Part shown: one piece after another, positions 26,121 to 35,604 of the stretch
How positions within the stretch are numbered: position 1 is the first letter of the stretch
How the letters are laid out: each line of letters opens with the position of its first letter
Program-made: the position numbers and the translations under genes
The notes under the pieces: generated by a model
Told to the model about the DNA's origin: nothing
Databases searched by the model: none
What the model saw: only the letters and a program-made list of their open reading frames with translations
NCBI GenBank assembly: GCA_910587305.1
Contig: CAJUKV010000014.1
Span: 1 to 64,000, forward strand
Length of the DNA: 64,000 bases
From: an uncultured Lachnospiraceae bacterium
GTDB taxonomy: Bacteria; Bacillota; Clostridia; Lachnospirales; Lachnospiraceae
Reading direction: 5' to 3'

Positions 26121-26224
26121 AAATACCGTAACGCTATCAGGAAAGAATTTGCCGCCTGGCTTATTGCCTGCGGAAATAAAGTATATGATAAAATTAAGAA
26201 ATGGAAATGAAGGAGGAAATGTAC

Positions 26225-27277
26225 ATGGAAGGCAAAATGAAAGTAGCTGTGATGCTGGGGATTGGAAAGATGGGCTTTGAGGAGCGGGATATCCCTAAGG
26301 CAAAGGACAACGAAGTTCTGGTTAAGCTGGAGTATGTCGGCATCTGTGGAAGCGATCTACATTATTATGAGACGGGGGCCATTGGCGATTATGTGGTGGA
26401 GCCGCCCTTTGTACTTGGCCATGAGCCGGGCGGAACGGTTGTGGAAGTAGGAAAGGATGTAAAGCACTTAAAGGTTGGGGACAGAGTGGCCTTAGAACCG
26501 GGAAAGACCTGTGGGCACTGCGAGTTCTGTAAGACCGGCCGTTATAATCTTTGCCCGGATGTTGTCTTTTTTGCAACCCCTCCGGTGGACGGGGTATTTC
26601 AGGAATATGTGGCCCACGAGGCGGATTTATGCTTTAAGCTGCCGGACAATGTAAGCACTATGGAAGGCGCTTTGATTGAGCCCCTTGCGGTTGGCTTCCA
26701 TGCGGCAATGCAGGGAGGCGCAAGGGCAGGACAGAGCGCCGTGGTTATGGGTTCCGGGTGCATCGGCCTTGTTTCCATGATGGCCTTAAAGGCAATGGGG
26801 GTTTCAAAAGTATATGTGGTGGATATTATGGAAAAACGTCTGCAAAAAGCATTGGAATTGGGCGCTGACGGTGTAATCGACGGCAGTAAGCAGGATGTTG
26901 TGGAGGAAGTAAGGAAACTGACGGGCGGAAAGGGCTGCGACCTTGCCATAGAGACGGCGGGAACGCAGGCCACAACGGTTCAGACAATCCATATGACCAA
27001 AAAGGGCGCAACCATTGTGCTGGTTGGCTACAGCAAGAGCGGCGAAATGACGCTTCCTATGAGCCTTGCGCTGGATAAAGAGCTGACCTTCAAAACCGTA
27101 TTCCGTTACCGCCATATTTATCCTATGGCAATCGATGCGGTGGCGGAAGGAAAAGTAAACTTAAAAGGCATTGTGACAGATATCTTTGAACTTGACGAAG
27201 CGCAGAAGGCAATGGACTACAGCGTAAACAATAAAGCGGATATTGTGAAGGCGGTTATCCGCATTGGGAAGGAGTAA
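26225..27277 (+). CDS. Zinc-dependent polyol dehydrogenase (L-iditol/sorbitol type)
   Basis: Medium-chain dehydrogenase of 350 residues that oxidises a polyol such as sorbitol or xylitol to a ketose with NAD. Catalytic zinc ligands are in GICGSDLHYYETG near residue 36 and GHEPGG near 62. The structural zinc has four cysteines in KTCGHCEFCKTGRYNLC near 89-105. The NAD-binding stretch is VVMGSGCIGLVSM near 168. ATG 26225 is favoured because AGGAGG at 26211-26216 has the right spacing; two earlier in-frame ATGs exist. The gene is alone, so the physiological substrate is not fixed. Confidence 0.9.
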   Translation: MEGKMKVAVMLGIGKMGFEERDIPKAKDNEVLVKLEYVGICGSDLHYYETGAIGDYVVEPPFVLGHEPGGTVVEVGKDVKHLKVGDRVALEPGKTCGHCEFCKTGRYNLCPDVVFFATPPVDGVFQEYVAHEADLCFKLPDNVSTMEGALIEPLAVGFHAAMQGGARAGQSAVVMGSGCIGLVSMMALKAMGVSKVYVVDIMEKRLQKALELGADGVIDGSKQDVVEEVRKLTGGKGCDLAIETAGTQATTVQTIHMTKKGATIVLVGYSKSGEMTLPMSLALDKELTFKTVFRYRHIYPMAIDAVAEGKVNLKGIVTDIFELDEAQKAMDYSVNNKADIVKAVIRIGKE

Positions 27278-27287
27278 AGCAGGACGT

Positions 27288-28154
27288 TTATCCTGTTTTG
27301 GAAGGCTCCGTTTTTTGAAGCGCGCCGCCTTTTGCCGTAAAATGCAGGCAGTTCGCAGGACAGGCCTTCACGCATTGGCCGCATCGTATACATTCCGAAG
27401 AACAGGAAATTTCCTGTACGGAGAGGGACAGGGGGCAGGCTCTTTCGCAGGCATTGCAGGAAGTGCACAGCCCCTTTTCCCAATGGATTTGAAGAAGGCT
27501 AAAGCGGTTAAACCATCCGTAAATCGCGCCCAGAGGACATAAGTACTGACAGAACGGGCGATATACCTTGACGGATAAAAACAGGATAAGCAGCAGGATG
27601 CCAAGCTTCCAAAAAAACAGTCCTCCGATTTGGGAGCGCAGCAGAGGGTTTGCGGAAAGAAGCGGCAGAGCGCCCAAAAGCGTGCCCGATGGACATAAAT
27701 ATTTACAAAAAGCGGGAACCTTGGCAAAGCCGTCGAACAAAAACAGGGAGCCCACGCATACCAGCAGAAATAAAACAAGGTATTTTCCATATTTCAGGAT
27801 GTGGTGTAACGGCAGCCGCTTCCTTTTGCGGAAAAGGGGGATTTTGTGCAAAAGATCCTGCACCAGCCCAAAAGGGCACAGCCAGCCGCAGACAAAGCGG
27901 CCAAGGAGACTGCCAAACAGGAAAAAGAATCCAAGGGCGCTAAAGGGAATATGAAAACCCTGTTGGTTTAAAAGGGCCTGAAGGGCGCCAATGGGGCAGG
28001 AAGCAACCGCGCCGGGGCAGGAATAGCAGTTAAGCCCCGGAACGCAGGTATATTTCAAAGGCCCCTGGTATATTTTTCCTTTCAAAAAACCATAGGCATA
28101 TCCGTTTGTAAGAATGGTAAAAAGAATTTGTACTCTCAGACGCAATTTATTCAT
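27288..28154 (-). CDS. 4Fe-4S polyferredoxin membrane protein (NapH/YccM-like)
   Basis: Membrane protein of 288 residues with about five hydrophobic segments. It has the CGWLCPFGLVQD and CQYLCPLGAIYG boxes of the NapH/NosR/YccM group near residues 89 and 200. Two 4Fe-4S motifs follow at the C-terminus: CTSCNACERACP near 229 and CIRCGQCVKACP near 254. Such proteins move electrons across the membrane. It is the third gene of a minus-strand set, after the TlpA-like lipoprotein and the CXXC protein, so it may feed reducing power to a thiol system outside the cell. The role is inferred from context. Confidence 0.85.
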   Translation of the reverse strand: MNKLRLRVQILFTILTNGYAYGFLKGKIYQGPLKYTCVPGLNCYSCPGAVASCPIGALQALLNQQGFHIPFSALGFFFLFGSLLGRFVCGWLCPFGLVQDLLHKIPLFRKRKRLPLHHILKYGKYLVLFLLVCVGSLFLFDGFAKVPAFCKYLCPSGTLLGALPLLSANPLLRSQIGGLFFWKLGILLLILFLSVKVYRPFCQYLCPLGAIYGWFNRFSLLQIHWEKGLCTSCNACERACPLSLSVQEISCSSECIRCGQCVKACPANCLHFTAKGGALQKTEPSKTG

Positions 28155-28169
28155 AACATTTCTCCGGTT

Positions 28170-28322
28170 TTATCCAATTCCAATACATTCCATGCAAATC
28201 ATCACAGCTTTTCTCCAAATGACATCAAACTGACCGCTAAAAGCGCCGATACCGAGAAACAAAATTCCCATAAGCAGTCCCCACAGCCAGGGGGATTTTT
28301 TACTGTTCCTGCAAAAGCCCAT
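28170..28322 (-). CDS. Small CXXC membrane protein (CD1871A-like)
   Basis: A 50-residue protein that starts MGFCRNSKKSPWLWGLL, has one transmembrane helix, and ends with a CMEC motif (CXXC) in MICMECIGIG. This pattern matches the short clostridial CD1871A-type CXXC proteins. The ATG at 28322 overlaps the end of the TlpA-like gene by 23 bases and has GGGAGG nine bases upstream. It is followed 15 bases later by the polyferredoxin gene, which points to translational coupling. The CXXC pair could pass electrons between the two neighbours. Confidence 0.75.
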   Translation of the reverse strand: MGFCRNSKKSPWLWGLLMGILFLGIGAFSGQFDVIWRKAVMICMECIGIG

Positions 28323-28917
28323 TGATTTTTTCCTCCCATGCCGATTTATCCATAGAACCGACCGCTACGTCCACAATGCTCCCATTTTGATCAATAAAAA
28401 AGGTGGTGGGAACAGCCGTTACGTCCGTAAGGAGAGCGTGATAGATGGACTCATTTAAGAGCAAATGGGTGTAATCAGCCCCTGTCTTGTCAATCAGACT
28501 TGCGGCGAGGCTGACGGACTTTTGATCTCCGCCTTCCAACACATCGCTGATGATCCCGATAATCTGAAAGGATTCGGAATCGTATTCCCCGGCAAGCTCT
28601 CCAAGTCCTGGCATTTCGCTTAAGCAGGGGTTGCAGTAGGTCGCCCACACATTGACCATCGTAAGCCGGGAACCTGAAAAGATGTCGGAGGAAACCGGAT
28701 TGCCATCTATATCCTGTCCCTCAAAAACAATTTGAGAAGCCGCCTCGCCCCCTTCCTGAGATGATTCGGATGATGGGCCGCTTTCAGCTACCGATTCCGT
28801 ATTGGCTTCTGTTTCCGGCCTGGTTTCCGATTTGGCGTCGGATGACTTTGCGCATCCGGTGAACAGAGCGGTGAGCAGAACCAGCATAAAAAAGTATTTG
28901 CCGTTAATTTTTTTCAT
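28300..28917 (-). CDS. TlpA-like thioredoxin-fold lipoprotein
   Basis: Protein of 205 residues with a lipoprotein signal (MKKINGKYFF then LLTALFTGCAKS, lipobox Cys about residue 22). A Ser/Glu-rich linker follows, then a redoxin/TlpA domain with the active site WATYCNPCLSEMPGL near residue 100 and the cis-Pro segment VTAVPTTFFID near 168. It should reduce or oxidise thiols on the outer face of the membrane. ATG 28917 has GGAGG at 28924-28928; the frame is open to 28947 without a better site. It is the first gene of a three-gene redox operon. Confidence 0.9.
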   Translation of the reverse strand: MKKINGKYFFMLVLLTALFTGCAKSSDAKSETRPETEANTESVAESGPSSESSQEGGEAASQIVFEGQDIDGNPVSSDIFSGSRLTMVNVWATYCNPCLSEMPGLGELAGEYDSESFQIIGIISDVLEGGDQKSVSLAASLIDKTGADYTHLLLNESIYHALLTDVTAVPTTFFIDQNGSIVDVAVGSMDKSAWEEKINGLLQEQ

Positions 28918-29280
28918 AATAATCCTCCATGCTGCCAACACCCGCAAATTTGGGCGTCAAGCACAAATTTGTCTGTAAAAACATAGTAACTGTTTACAAC
29001 GTATCAGATAAAGAATACGCTGTTTTTGCGTATTTGTCCAATATTTTTATTTCCAATTTTTACAGTTTTTACAGGGCAGCCGGAAACATAGCTCGAATTT
29101 CTTTTTGTTCTGAGCGGACGAGCGGCCCCGGTTTTATAAAATTTCGTATATCAGCCTATTGTATTTTTCCCATAAAGAGAATATAATAGGCGATACGCCT
29201 CTCCGAAAGGCTCTGTTTTACAGGATGGCGAAGGAAGGGTAAGGACACTTTCATTTTGTGCGGGAATGCAGGAGGTACAT

Positions 29281-30648
29281 ATGAAAACACACAGATATAA
29301 GCTTTCCAATCAGATAACGGAAGGAGTAATCTGGAAACAGTTATTGTTTTTCTTTTTCCCGATTCTGTTCGGGACTTTTTTTCAGCAGCTATATAATACC
29401 ACGGACGCTGTGATTGTTGGGAAGTTTGTGGGAAAAGAGGCACTGGCGGCGGTGGGAGGACCGGCGGCTACGCTGATTAATCTGTTAATCGGTTTTTTTA
29501 CAGGACTTTCTTCCGGCGCAACCGTCATTATTTCTCAGTTTTATGGTGCGAAAAAAGAAGAAGACGTGAAAAATACGGTACATACGGCAATGGCTCTCTC
29601 CATTGCGGGCGGGGCTGTCATCATGGTGTTTGGTCTTCTTTTTTCAGGAGCAGCCTTGCGGGCCATGAATACGCCGGAGGATATTTTGAAGATGTCCGCC
29701 TCCTATATGCGGGTTTATTTCCTTGGCGTTATCCCATCCCTGCTGTACAATATGGGCTCAGGCATTTTAAGGGCCGTGGGGGATTCGAAGCGTCCCCTTT
29801 ACTTTTTAATTTTATCCTGTATTACGAATATCATTCTGGACTTCCTTTTTGTGACGGGGCTTAAGATGGGGGTAGTGGGTGTGGCGGTGGCTACAACGCT
29901 GTCCCAGGTGATCAGCGCGCTGATGGTGTGCGCCGCCCTTATGAGGACGGAAGATTCTTACAAAATGTATATAAAAGAAATTCGCTTTTCGCCCATACTG
30001 CTCCATAGCATTATACGCATTGGCCTGCCGGCGGGAATCCAGTCCACCATGTATTCTCTGTCCAACCTGATTATCCAGTCAAGCGTCAACTCCTTTGGAA
30101 CGGATACCATTGCGGCATGGACGGCCTATGGAAAAATAGACGGTATTTTCTGGATGATTATGGGGGCATACGGCGTATCAATCACCACCTTTGCGGGACA
30201 AAATTTCGGAGCGGGTAAATACGACAGAATCAAAAAAAGCGTGCGTATCTGTCTGGGAATGGCAGCGTTCACAAGCTTTTTGTTGAGTTTTATTGTGCTT
30301 ACGGGAGGACGCACGTTTTTCCGTCTGTTCACGGACGATCCGCAGGTGGTTTCCATTGGGCTTGGGATGATGCGGGTGATTGCGCCAAGCTATGTGACCT
30401 TTATCTGCATTGAGATATTAGGCGGAACGACCAGGGGCTGCGGGGACGCCGTTTTTCCCACGGTGATGACGGGGATTGGAATCTGCGCTCTGCGTGTGGT
30501 ATGGACCTGGGCGGTGGTTCCCTTAAGGCCGGAGGTTTCCACGGTGGCTTTTAGCTATCCGCTTACCTGGACGGTGACTTCCGTTTTCTTCATTGTTTAC
30601 TATTTAAAAGGCAACTGGTTAAAACGCTGCCGGAGGATGGTACGGTAA
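29281..30648 (+). CDS. MATE family efflux transporter
   Basis: Membrane protein of 455 residues with about 12 hydrophobic segments of the MATE antiporter family. Typical pieces are GTFFQQLYNTTDAVIVGKFV near residue 25, SSGATVIISQFYGAK near 80, and TFAGQNFGAGKYDR in the second half. ATG 29281 follows GCAGGAGGTACAT; the frame is open to 29266. It converges on another MATE gene on the opposite strand 118 bases away. It is not closely similar to the pump at 17944, so these are not recent tandem copies. Confidence 0.92.
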   Translation: MKTHRYKLSNQITEGVIWKQLLFFFFPILFGTFFQQLYNTTDAVIVGKFVGKEALAAVGGPAATLINLLIGFFTGLSSGATVIISQFYGAKKEEDVKNTVHTAMALSIAGGAVIMVFGLLFSGAALRAMNTPEDILKMSASYMRVYFLGVIPSLLYNMGSGILRAVGDSKRPLYFLILSCITNIILDFLFVTGLKMGVVGVAVATTLSQVISALMVCAALMRTEDSYKMYIKEIRFSPILLHSIIRIGLPAGIQSTMYSLSNLIIQSSVNSFGTDTIAAWTAYGKIDGIFWMIMGAYGVSITTFAGQNFGAGKYDRIKKSVRICLGMAAFTSFLLSFIVLTGGRTFFRLFTDDPQVVSIGLGMMRVIAPSYVTFICIEILGGTTRGCGDAVFPTVMTGIGICALRVVWTWAVVPLRPEVSTVAFSYPLTWTVTSVFFIVYYLKGNWLKRCRRMVR

Positions 30649-30766
30649 AGAAAAAGTCCCGGAGTATGTTTCAGGCACGCTCCGGCAGCAGACGGAAAGA
30701 CCGAACTGTAATACCATTAAGTGTTAAACCGCGGGGCAGCGAAGTTTTTGGCTTGCTGCCGGCCGA

Positions 30767-32131
30767 TTATGGTTTGTCGGTCCGGTTTTCCCGCAATATT
30801 TTTTTGGCAGTAATCCAAAAGAGGATTATAGTGATGGTAACGGAAGTGAAATCGGCCACCGGCTCCGCCCGGTAGACCCCCGCTACCCCCATAAATCTGG
30901 GGAATATAATGGCAAGGGGAACCAAAAGAATAATTTTCCGAAGCAGGGCAATGATTAAGGATACCTTTGCCTGACCCAATGCAAGGAAAGTGGTCTGGCA
31001 GCCCATTTGAATGCCAAAGATGGTAATTCCCAAAAAGTACACAGGCATATACTGACACGTTAAGGCCACCAGGTCAGCGTTACTGCTGAACAGGGAGGCG
31101 TAAACTTCCGGTTTGAGTACTGCAAGCCCGCCAAACAGGAGGGTTCCAATCAGACATACGATAATCATGCGGGAAAAGGTTGCTTTTACCCTCTTTATGT
31201 TTCCGGCGCCGTAATTATAGCTCATAATGGGCTGAACTCCCTGGGAAATACCCTGCACCGGGACTACAATCAGCTGCATGATGCTGCTCATGATGGACAT
31301 GGTGCCTACATATAAGTCTCCGCCATATTTTTGCAGGCCGGAATTTAAGGTAATCATTACAAGGCTTTCCGTACTTTGCATAATGAACGGGGAAATGCCA
31401 AGGGCGGCTATGCCCCCTATGATTTTCCAATCTAAGCGGATAAAATTTTTACGGATTCGAATGACGCTTTTTTCGGAGGTGAGAAAACGGATTACCCAGA
31501 GGGCGCTAAGGGCCTGGGAAATAATCGTGGCAAGGGCCGCGCCGCGCACGCCCATCCCCAATCCGAAAATCAAAATAGGGTCCAGCACAATATTTGTGCC
31601 TGCGCCAAGCAGAACGGAGAGCATTGCCACTTTTGCGTTTCCCTGTCCGCTGATATAGGTGTTAAGCCCAAGGGCAAACTGGACGAACACGGTTCCGAAC
31701 AGATAAATGGTAATATATTGTCCGGCATAAACGATGGTACGGTCGCTTGCGCCAAAGGCATATAAAATGGGCGTTTTCAATATCTGGAAGATAACGGTCA
31801 AAACCACGGAAAAGCATAGGAGCATGGCAACGCTGCTGCCCAGTATCCGCTCCGCTTTTTCGTAATTTTTTCTTCCCATTTGTATGGAAGCCTGGGGAGC
31901 GCCGCCCATTCCGGCGAATGCGCTGAAGGCGGAGATCACCATCAAAATGGGAGCGGTAACGCCCACCCCGGTAAGGGCCAGCTCTCCATATCCCTGAATA
32001 TGCCCTATATAAATTCTGTCTACGATATTGTAAAGGACATTGATAATTTGCGCCGCTACCGCCGGCAGCGCCATGCTCACCATGAGTTTGCCTAAAGGGG
32101 CGGTGCCAAGTCTTTCGTCATTTTTTTCCAT
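30767..32131 (-). CDS. MATE family efflux transporter
   Basis: Membrane protein of 454 residues, again with the MATE pattern: LGKLMVSMALPAVAAQIINV near the start, NIVDRIYIGHIQGYGELALTG near residue 35, and PIMSYNYGAGNIKR near 270. The long GHIQGYGELALTG loop is typical of the MepA-like subgroup. The ATG at 32131 has AAGG about 12 bases upstream. It is convergent with the MATE gene ending at 30648. The substrate is unknown. Confidence 0.92.
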   Translation of the reverse strand: MEKNDERLGTAPLGKLMVSMALPAVAAQIINVLYNIVDRIYIGHIQGYGELALTGVGVTAPILMVISAFSAFAGMGGAPQASIQMGRKNYEKAERILGSSVAMLLCFSVVLTVIFQILKTPILYAFGASDRTIVYAGQYITIYLFGTVFVQFALGLNTYISGQGNAKVAMLSVLLGAGTNIVLDPILIFGLGMGVRGAALATIISQALSALWVIRFLTSEKSVIRIRKNFIRLDWKIIGGIAALGISPFIMQSTESLVMITLNSGLQKYGGDLYVGTMSIMSSIMQLIVVPVQGISQGVQPIMSYNYGAGNIKRVKATFSRMIIVCLIGTLLFGGLAVLKPEVYASLFSSNADLVALTCQYMPVYFLGITIFGIQMGCQTTFLALGQAKVSLIIALLRKIILLVPLAIIFPRFMGVAGVYRAEPVADFTSVTITIILFWITAKKILRENRTDKP

Positions 32132-32296
32132 TTTGCATCAAACCTTTCTTAGAGTCTTTTCATATTAATTGTAGTCTGAAAAACAAAAGGTTGTCAATGT
32201 CAACAGTGGAAAAGATTGGAGATAAAAATAATTTATAATAATATGAAAATAGCTTTGGATAGATGTTTTTTCCATACACACCGGAAAGGATAGATT

Positions 32297-33460
32297 ATGG
32301 CAACAATCTTGTTGATTATTATTTACATTGCATTTATCGGACTTGGAATACCGGATTCACTTTTTGGGGCGGCATGGCCGGCGATTTATCCGGAATTTAA
32401 CATTCCTTTTTCTTTTGCCAGCTTTGTTACGGTGATTATTTCCTGTGGGACAATTGTTTCAAGTATGTTAAGCGCTAAAGTTATCAGTATGTTCGGGACA
32501 AATAAAGTATCAGCTTTCAGCACGGCTATGACGGCAGCTGCGCTTTTGGGTTTTTCCTGTTCAAAGAATCTGGCTTTTTTCTGCCTGTTTGCCATACCCT
32601 TAGGACTTGGGGCCGGAGCCATTGATACGGCGTTAAATAATTATGTCTCCTTACATTATTCGGCAACCCATATGAGCTTTCTTCATTGCTTTTATGGAAT
32701 TGGGGTATCGGTCAGTCCGTATGTTTTATCCCTGGTCATCAGCGGAAAATATGGATGGAGGGGAGGATACCGGATTGCCTTTGGAATACAGCTTGGAATT
32801 GCGCTTATTATGTTGTTCACATTACCCATTTGGAAAAAGGCACATGGGCAGGGTGAGGAAGTCAAAGAACAGAAAATGAAGGCGCTTTCGTTTAGAGAAG
32901 TGATGAAAATACCCAGGGTTAAAATTATGTGCTGTCTGTTTTTTGCCTCCTGCGCAATTGAATGTACCTGCGGAGGCTGGGGAAGCACATTCCTTGTGGA
33001 ATATAAACATGTGCCGGCGGATCAGGCGGCAAGGATCATCATGTTTTATTATGTGGGAATGGCCCTTGGCAGGTTTTTGTCAGGTATTCTTGCCATGAGA
33101 CTGAACAGCTGGCAGATTATCAAAACAGGACAGTGGGTTTTGGGGGCGGCATTGATTATCCTGTTACTGCCCACATCGCCGCAGATTTCCGGGATGGCGC
33201 TTTTTATGACAGGACTTGGAAATGGCCCGCTTTTTCCCAATTTTAATTATCTTACGCCGCAAAACTTTGGGGAGGATGTTTCCCAGTCCGTTATGGGGAC
33301 CCAGATGGCGGCCGCCTATGTGGGAATTATGCTGGCGCCGGCGGGGTGCGGGATTTTGGGACAGAATATCGGCATGGGAGTTTTCCCGGTTTACCTGTTT
33401 ATTTTTTATGTGTTTATGCTGATGGGCACAGGGAAAGTGAAGAGGATATTAAGAGCTTAG
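32297..33460 (+). CDS. Major facilitator superfamily transporter
   Basis: Membrane protein of 387 residues with about 12 hydrophobic segments. The first half has GIPDSLFGAAWPAIYPEF and LGLGAGAIDTALNNYVSLHY, features of sugar-porter-like MFS proteins related to the FucP group. Two Gly-rich helices carry GLGNGPLFPNF and YVGIMLAPAGCGILG. The ATG follows GAAAGGATAGATT. Immediate neighbours are a MATE pump and an NSS transporter, giving no substrate clue. Sugar or drug export/import both remain possible. Confidence 0.85.
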   Translation: MATILLIIIYIAFIGLGIPDSLFGAAWPAIYPEFNIPFSFASFVTVIISCGTIVSSMLSAKVISMFGTNKVSAFSTAMTAAALLGFSCSKNLAFFCLFAIPLGLGAGAIDTALNNYVSLHYSATHMSFLHCFYGIGVSVSPYVLSLVISGKYGWRGGYRIAFGIQLGIALIMLFTLPIWKKAHGQGEEVKEQKMKALSFREVMKIPRVKIMCCLFFASCAIECTCGGWGSTFLVEYKHVPADQAARIIMFYYVGMALGRFLSGILAMRLNSWQIIKTGQWVLGAALIILLLPTSPQISGMALFMTGLGNGPLFPNFNYLTPQNFGEDVSQSVMGTQMAAAYVGIMLAPAGCGILGQNIGMGVFPVYLFIFYVFMLMGTGKVKRILRA

Positions 33461-33561
33461 GAACTGTCCGTAAACAACTTGTGCATATATTTCAGAGTGT
33501 AAAATTTTCAATCTTATGGTATACTTAGAACACTTATGATGAATTTTAGGAGGAGTAGGAA

Positions 33562-34920
33562 GTGGAAAGAGAAAAACTTGGTTCAAGAATGGGCTTTATC
33601 CTGTTGTCGGCAGGATGTGCGATTGGAATTGGAAATGTATGGAGATTTCCTTATATTACAGGGCTTTACGGCGGAGGCGTATTTGTGCTTTTTTATCTGT
33701 TTTTCCTGGTTATTATGGGGATACCTGTGATGACAATGGAATTTGCGGTAGGCCGGGCCAGCAGAAAAAGTATCATCAAAAGCTTTACCGAATTAGAAAA
33801 ACCGGGGCAGAAGTGGCACCTGCACGGATACCTTGGCATGGCGGGCAATTATCTTTTGATGATGTTTTACACCACGGTGGCAGGGTGGATGCTGTATTAT
33901 TTTTATCTGATGCTGACAGGCCGGTTTCAGGGAAAAAACCTGGAGCAGGTGGGCGGCATGTTCCAGGAAATGTTAGACAGCCCGGGCGTGCTTACCGCAG
34001 TGATGGCAATCATTGTAGTGGCAGGTATTCTTATTTGCTCTATGGGACTGCAAAACGGCGTAGAGCGGATCACAAAGGTTATGATGAGCCTTTTGCTCAT
34101 TATCATTGTTGTTCTTGCCGTACATAGTCTTACGCTTAAAGGGGGAATGGAAGGGCTGAAATTCTACCTGTCCCCGGATTGGCAGCGAATGAAAGATATC
34201 GGCATATGGGAGACGGTTACGGCGGCTATGAATCAGGCGTTTTTTACGCTCAGCCTGGGGATTGGCGCTATGGCGATATTTGGAAGCTATATTGATAAAA
34301 AGCACACATTGCTTGGCGAATCGGTGAACATTGCCATTTTAGATACCTTTGTGGCGATTGTATCGGGACTGATTATTTTCCCCAGCTGTTTTGCCTTTGG
34401 CATCAGCCCGGATATGGGGCCGAGCCTTATTTTTATTACATTGCCCAATGTATTTAACGGCATGGCGGGCGGTAGAATTTGGGGAACGCTGTTCTTTATT
34501 TTTATGACGTTTGCGGCATTTTCCACCATACTTGCCGTGTTTGAGAATATTATTTCCTGTGGAATGGATCTGTTCCACTGGGACAGGAAAAAATCCTGTA
34601 TTATTAACCTGATAGCGCTATTTGTTTTGTCGCTTCCCTGCGTGCTGGGATATAATCTGTGGTCGGGAATACAGCCCTTAGGAGAGGGGAGTACCATTTT
34701 GGACTTGGAGGATTTTGCGGTCAGCAATGTGATTCTGCCAATCGGTTCCCTGTGCTATCTGCTTTTCTGCGTGTCGCGGATGGGCTGGGGATTTGACAAG
34801 TACCGGGAAGAAGCCAATATTGGGGAAGGACTTAAGATTCCTAAGTGGATTCGGATTTATGCGACGTATATTTTGCCGGTGCTGTTATTGCTTCTTATTA
34901 TTTTGGGGTGGATTGGATAA
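33562..34920 (+). CDS. Sodium-dependent transporter, NSS (SNF) family
   Basis: Membrane protein of 452 residues of the neurotransmitter:sodium symporter family, whose bacterial members take up amino acids such as tryptophan, tyrosine or leucine with Na+. The N-terminal signature SRMGFILLSAGCAIGIGNVW and RFPYITGLYGGGVF covers helix 1 and the Na/substrate site. FFTLSLGIGAMAIFGSY lies in helix 6. The start is GTG 33562 with AGGAGG at 33548-33553. It is complete in length. The exact amino acid cannot be assigned. Confidence 0.9.
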   Translation: MEREKLGSRMGFILLSAGCAIGIGNVWRFPYITGLYGGGVFVLFYLFFLVIMGIPVMTMEFAVGRASRKSIIKSFTELEKPGQKWHLHGYLGMAGNYLLMMFYTTVAGWMLYYFYLMLTGRFQGKNLEQVGGMFQEMLDSPGVLTAVMAIIVVAGILICSMGLQNGVERITKVMMSLLLIIIVVLAVHSLTLKGGMEGLKFYLSPDWQRMKDIGIWETVTAAMNQAFFTLSLGIGAMAIFGSYIDKKHTLLGESVNIAILDTFVAIVSGLIIFPSCFAFGISPDMGPSLIFITLPNVFNGMAGGRIWGTLFFIFMTFAAFSTILAVFENIISCGMDLFHWDRKKSCIINLIALFVLSLPCVLGYNLWSGIQPLGEGSTILDLEDFAVSNVILPIGSLCYLLFCVSRMGWGFDKYREEANIGEGLKIPKWIRIYATYILPVLLLLLIILGWIG

Positions 34921-34980
34921 TGCGCTTTGGAACGTGAAAATATAATTGAGGAAATATAGGGAAAGGCAGAGTAAGCAGCT

Positions 34981-35586
34981 ATGGCGCTTCAAAACAGGCT
35001 TAACATAACGGATTCGGCAGAGCTTGCCCGCATGGAGGAAAAGATAAGCAAGAAAAAGGCAGCTCTGCTCTTTGAAAGCGGATATTTGTATACCTTAAGG
35101 GCAGGGACAATTAAGAGCCTTTTAGAAATACACAAATATCTTTTTGACGAGATTTACGATTTTGCAGGCCAGATCAGAAAGGTTAATATTTCAAAGGGAA
35201 ATTTCAGATTTGCCCCTGTGATGTATTTACAGGCAGCTCTTGAGAATATTGAGAAAATGCCACAGTCAAATTTCGATGAAATAATTGAAAAGTATGTTGA
35301 AATGAACATTGCCCATCCATTTAGGGAGGGTAATGGCAGAAGTATGAGGATTTGGCTGGATTTAATGCTTGGTAAAGAGCTTGGAGTGGTAGTGGATTGG
35401 AGCAGAATAGATAAGGATGATTATTTGCTTGCAATGGAAAGGAGCCCAATTAAAGATGTTGAGATAAAGTATCTGTTAAAGAGCGCGCTTACAGACAGGG
35501 TAAACGACAGGGAAATATACATGAAAGGAATTGACCATAGCTACTATTATGAGGGGTATATGTCTTATAAAGTAAAAGAGCTTTGA
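34981..35586 (+). CDS. Fic-domain protein, class III (self-inhibited)
   Basis: Fic protein of 201 residues, which would transfer AMP or another nucleotide from NTP to a hydroxyl on a target protein. The catalytic motif HPFREGNGRS (HxFxE/DGNGRxxR) is intact near residue 111. The flap EIYDFAGQIRKVNISKG is near 57-73. The C-terminal helix holds Ser187-Tyr-Tyr-Tyr-Glu191-Gly192, which fits the inhibitory (S/T)xxxE(G/N) motif of class III Fic proteins such as Neisseria NmFic, where it blocks ATP binding until tetramers dissociate. There is no separate antitoxin gene. The target is unknown. Confidence 0.88.
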   Translation: MALQNRLNITDSAELARMEEKISKKKAALLFESGYLYTLRAGTIKSLLEIHKYLFDEIYDFAGQIRKVNISKGNFRFAPVMYLQAALENIEKMPQSNFDEIIEKYVEMNIAHPFREGNGRSMRIWLDLMLGKELGVVVDWSRIDKDDYLLAMERSPIKDVEIKYLLKSALTDRVNDREIYMKGIDHSYYYEGYMSYKVKEL

Positions 35587-35604
35587 CCTATAACTTTCGG
35601 CCAA

